This document shows positions 5,379 through 7,132 of a DNA stretch of 7,132 nt, piece after piece. The notes below the pieces were generated by a model. It had not been told where the DNA came from. It worked only from the letters and a program-made list of their open reading frames with translations, and did not search any database. The position numbers were made by a program, and so were the translations under genes. How positions within the stretch are numbered: the stretch's first letter is position 1; each line of letters begins with the position of its first letter. The stretch lies in contig DRNB01000071.1 of NCBI GenBank assembly GCA_011375045.1, positions 1 to 7,132 on the forward strand. The letters run 5' to 3'. This stretch comes from Aquifex aeolicus. Lineage in GTDB: Bacteria; Aquificota; Aquificia; Aquificales; Aquificaceae.

Positions 5379-6437
5379 TCAGACAGCCACCTTTGCCCCT
5401 ATGAAGGAAACAGCCTCCACCGCCGCAGCCTCTCCCTCCGAGAGGGAGGACTCTATGTCTATGGGTCCCTTGCAGGCGCCGGCTATGAACACGCCAGCCT
5501 TCGAGGAGAGAACGTTAGATCCGGACTCCTCCGCGGGGACGAGGAACTGGCTATCGGGATCCTGAGCGAGTCCAAGGATCTGAGCCACCTTCTTTGTTCC
5601 CTCGGAGGGCTCCATACCCAGAACGAGGACGACCAGATCCACGGGTATCTCCGCAGGTCTCTTCACTATGGTGTCCTCGTGCTTTATCCTGAGCCTGCCG
5701 TCCGACGGACTGTAGGTGATCTCGGCGATCCTGCCTCTGACGTATCTTACCCCGAACTTCTCCTGAGGCTCCCAGTAGAAGGGGTATTCCCAGGTCCCGT
5801 AAGTTCTGACGTCCATGTAGTAGCAGAAGACGTCCACCTCGGGGTACTTTTCCCTTATCTCCGAAGCCTGAAGACCCGAAAGGGCGCATCCGTATCTGCA
5901 GCAGTGGACGTTGGTAACCCCCAGCTGTCTGTCTCTGGATCCCACACAGAAGACGAAGGCTACCCTCTGGGGAAGCTGTCCGTTGGAGGGTTTGTAGAGC
6001 TTTCCTTCTCTGGAGAACATCTGCTCGAGCTCGAGGTTTGTGATCACGTCGGGGAAGATACCGTAACCTAACTCCCCTTTCCTCCTCGCATCGAAGTGTT
6101 TAAAACCCGTGGCGACCACTATGGCGGCTACCTCGTGCTCTTCTCCGTTGGAGAGTCTGACCTTGAAGTTGGGAGCGGAACCTTCACAGCCGACGACCTC
6201 CGTTCCCAGCTTTACCTCCACCGTCTGACTGTTGTTCACCTCCTCTACGTAGGGTCCGAGGACCTGAGAGGGGGTCATCCTTCTGGGTATGAGGGTGTGG
6301 TAGTCTTCGAGCACAGGTCTTCCCCCAAGGCGGTCCTCCCTTTCGACCAGAAGGGTGGGTATCCCGAGTCTTCCAAGGGTTCTCGCTGCCGAAAGCCCCG
6401 CCGGTCCTCCTCCAATCACAAGCACACGCTTAGCCAT
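5379..6437 (-). CDS. shdrA: sHdr subunit A: FAD-binding HdrA-like protein
   Basis: Flavoprotein core of the sHdr complex, expected to relay electrons between the HdrB/C-like subunits and their acceptor. The 352-residue protein starts with a Rossmann FAD motif (VLVIGGGPAGLSAA, 5-18) and its acidic strand end (LLVERED, 29-35), has a second nucleotide-fold motif (IVVATGFKHFD, 106-116), the Cys-rich segment FCVGSRD...HCCRYGC (C164, C179, C180, C184) that likely ligates one [4Fe-4S] cluster, and the C-terminal FAD motif GVFIAGACKGPIDIESSLSEGEAAA (315-339). It is about half the size of methanogen HdrA and lacks the N-terminal Cys-rich and C-terminal ferredoxin domains, as expected for sHdrA. Start: ATG at 6437 with AAAGGAGGTC about 6 nt upstream, beginning within the shdrB1 stop codon. 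Single-copy HdrA of other metabolism is excluded mainly by context. Confidence 0.93.
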   Translation of the reverse strand: MAKRVLVIGGGPAGLSAARTLGRLGIPTLLVEREDRLGGRPVLEDYHTLIPRRMTPSQVLGPYVEEVNNSQTVEVKLGTEVVGCEGSAPNFKVRLSNGEEHEVAAIVVATGFKHFDARRKGELGYGIFPDVITNLELEQMFSREGKLYKPSNGQLPQRVAFVFCVGSRDRQLGVTNVHCCRYGCALSGLQASEIREKYPEVDVFCYYMDVRTYGTWEYPFYWEPQEKFGVRYVRGRIAEITYSPSDGRLRIKHEDTIVKRPAEIPVDLVVLVLGMEPSEGTKKVAQILGLAQDPDSQFLVPAEESGSNVLSSKAGVFIAGACKGPIDIESSLSEGEAAAVEAVSFIGAKVAV

Positions 6438-6449
6438 TTCAGACCTCCT

Positions 6450-7132
6450 TTAGGACTTGAAGAGAGGCATATCCGCCGTAGCGGATCTTTTCCTTCTAAA
6501 GCTGTCCGATGTTCTGCTGTAAGGCTCGTAGAGATCGTATTCCTTGAAGAACTCCATGAGCTCCTCGTACTTGCCCTGCTTCTCCAGCTCGGATATGTAC
6601 TTGACGGTATCCTCCCACTCCTTTCTGAGCTCCTTCCAGTTGGATATACCCATCTTCTCGAAGAGGGGTTCGTATTCGGAGCAGTTCCAGTAGAGCTGGA
6701 CGATCTTGTAGGGGTGGGCACCGCAGGCTAAGGCGGAGAACATCACGTCGGACATAACAGCAACCGGGTGATACATCCCGTGGGCTTTGCCTATCCACTG
6801 GTTCTTCTCGAAGGTAGTGGTGCACCCCGTATCGTGGGTTATTATCACATCCGCCTTTATCTCCTCAGCTATGACCTTGAGCTTCCTCTGGATGGCGAAG
6901 GATCTGGTAAACTCCCGTTCCGTGAGTATGTGCCTGAATCCAAAACCACAGCAGTCGTACCATGTGGAGTAATCCACCACCTGAGCACCGAGAGCCTTCA
7001 TCACAGCCGTCGATGCGGCGGGTCTCTGCCCTCCGTAAACCTCCGGATCGTAGGGGTAGTCGTCCGCCATCATCTTCCACACGTGGCACGCCCCGTGGAT
7101 GGCTACCCTCACGTTGGAGACGTCTATGCCCT
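6450..7132 (-). CDS. shdrB1: sHdr subunit B1: CCG-domain protein, partial (N-terminus off the right edge)
   Basis: HdrB-like subunit of the sHdr complex. The frame is open to the right edge, so the gene starts outside; a GTG at 7112 is internal, because the HdrB-typical GIDVSNVRVAIHGACHVWKM is read across it. About 226 residues are visible, holding the second CCG region: Cys in GACHV, CCG in WYDCCGFGFRH and a final single Cys in THDTGCTTT. The last element should be CXXC, but its first cysteine is replaced by Asp, so this cluster site is degenerate (CX44CCX41C). Two more cysteines follow in ALACGAHPYK and YWNCSEYEP. The tail of about 75 residues is charged, helical and ends in a basic stretch (RRKRS). 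The first CCG region and the upstream shdrC1 should lie beyond the edge. The B1 label comes from gene order. Confidence 0.9.
   Translation of the reverse strand, partial: GIDVSNVRVAIHGACHVWKMMADDYPYDPEVYGGQRPAASTAVMKALGAQVVDYSTWYDCCGFGFRHILTEREFTRSFAIQRKLKVIAEEIKADVIITHDTGCTTTFEKNQWIGKAHGMYHPVAVMSDVMFSALACGAHPYKIVQLYWNCSEYEPLFEKMGISNWKELRKEWEDTVKYISELEKQGKYEELMEFFKEYDLYEPYSRTSDSFRRKRSATADMPLFKS

Noticed and set aside
2809..6437. Methanogen-type heterodisulfide reductase HdrABC
   Set aside because: HdrA is short, without the extra Fe-S domains, B and C are duplicated around a hyp gene, and lbpA and dsrE follow; this fits sHdr, not CoM-S-S-CoB reduction.
6450..7112. GTG at 7112 as the start of a 220-residue protein
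   Set aside because: The frame continues upstream with HdrB-typical residues to the window edge and no SD precedes the GTG; the gene is simply cut.
1..7132. tRNA, rRNA, CRISPR arrays, insertion sequences, long direct repeats
   Set aside because: Looked for on both strands by eye; nothing convincing, and coding sequence fills nearly the whole window.

Overview
The window is one uninterrupted block of nine genes, all on the minus strand. It is almost certainly part of an sHdr-LbpA (sulfur-oxidizing heterodisulfide-reductase-like) locus. In transcription order (right to left) it holds: the C-terminal part of shdrB1 (runs off the right edge), shdrA, a conserved cysteine-free 'hyp' protein, shdrC2, shdrB2, a DsrE-family sulfurtransferase, lbpA (a GcvH-like lipoate-binding protein), a radical-SAM protein of the LipS lipoyl-synthase type, and the first two thirds of glyA (runs off the left edge). 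The order B1-A-hyp-C2-B2 is the hallmark shdr arrangement. The missing first gene, shdrC1, is expected just beyond the right edge.

The likely working model rests on family knowledge. DsrE-type carriers hand sulfane sulfur to the cytoplasmic sHdr complex, which oxidizes it towards sulfite. The lipoyl group on LbpA serves as swinging arm or electron acceptor. The LipS-type enzyme inserts sulfur into octanoyl- or lipoyl-precursor-loaded LbpA, so the locus carries its own lipoylation chemistry. No lipoate ligase (sLpl/LplA), LipT or second LipS protein is visible; they must lie outside the window if present. GlyA at the distal end is ordinary C1/glycine metabolism and may only be a neighbour.

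Spacing is tight: about 1 to 45 nt between genes, with several stop codons overlapping the next Shine-Dalgarno. Strong GGAGGT-type ribosome binding sites precede shdrA, shdrC2, shdrB2, dsrE and lbpA. This breaks down at the 3' end. lipS follows a small hairpin and has only a weak, badly spaced AGAGG. glyA has no Shine-Dalgarno at all; instead a perfect extended -10 (TGG-TATAAT) lies exactly where it would start transcription on the A of the glyA ATG. The only AT-rich gap, before lbpA, holds a 10-bp perfect palindrome and a possible -10 element.

Organism: a thermophilic sulfur-oxidizing bacterium, most plausibly of the Aquificota. Support comes from shdr-lbpA with an archaeal-type lipoyl synthase, a bacterial-type GlyA, AGG/AGA-rich arginine codons and strong SD sites. 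The base composition looks richer in G+C than the best-known Aquifex and Hydrogenobacter genomes, so the lineage is uncertain. There are no RNA genes, mobile elements, CRISPR arrays or gene-free stretches over 300 bases.
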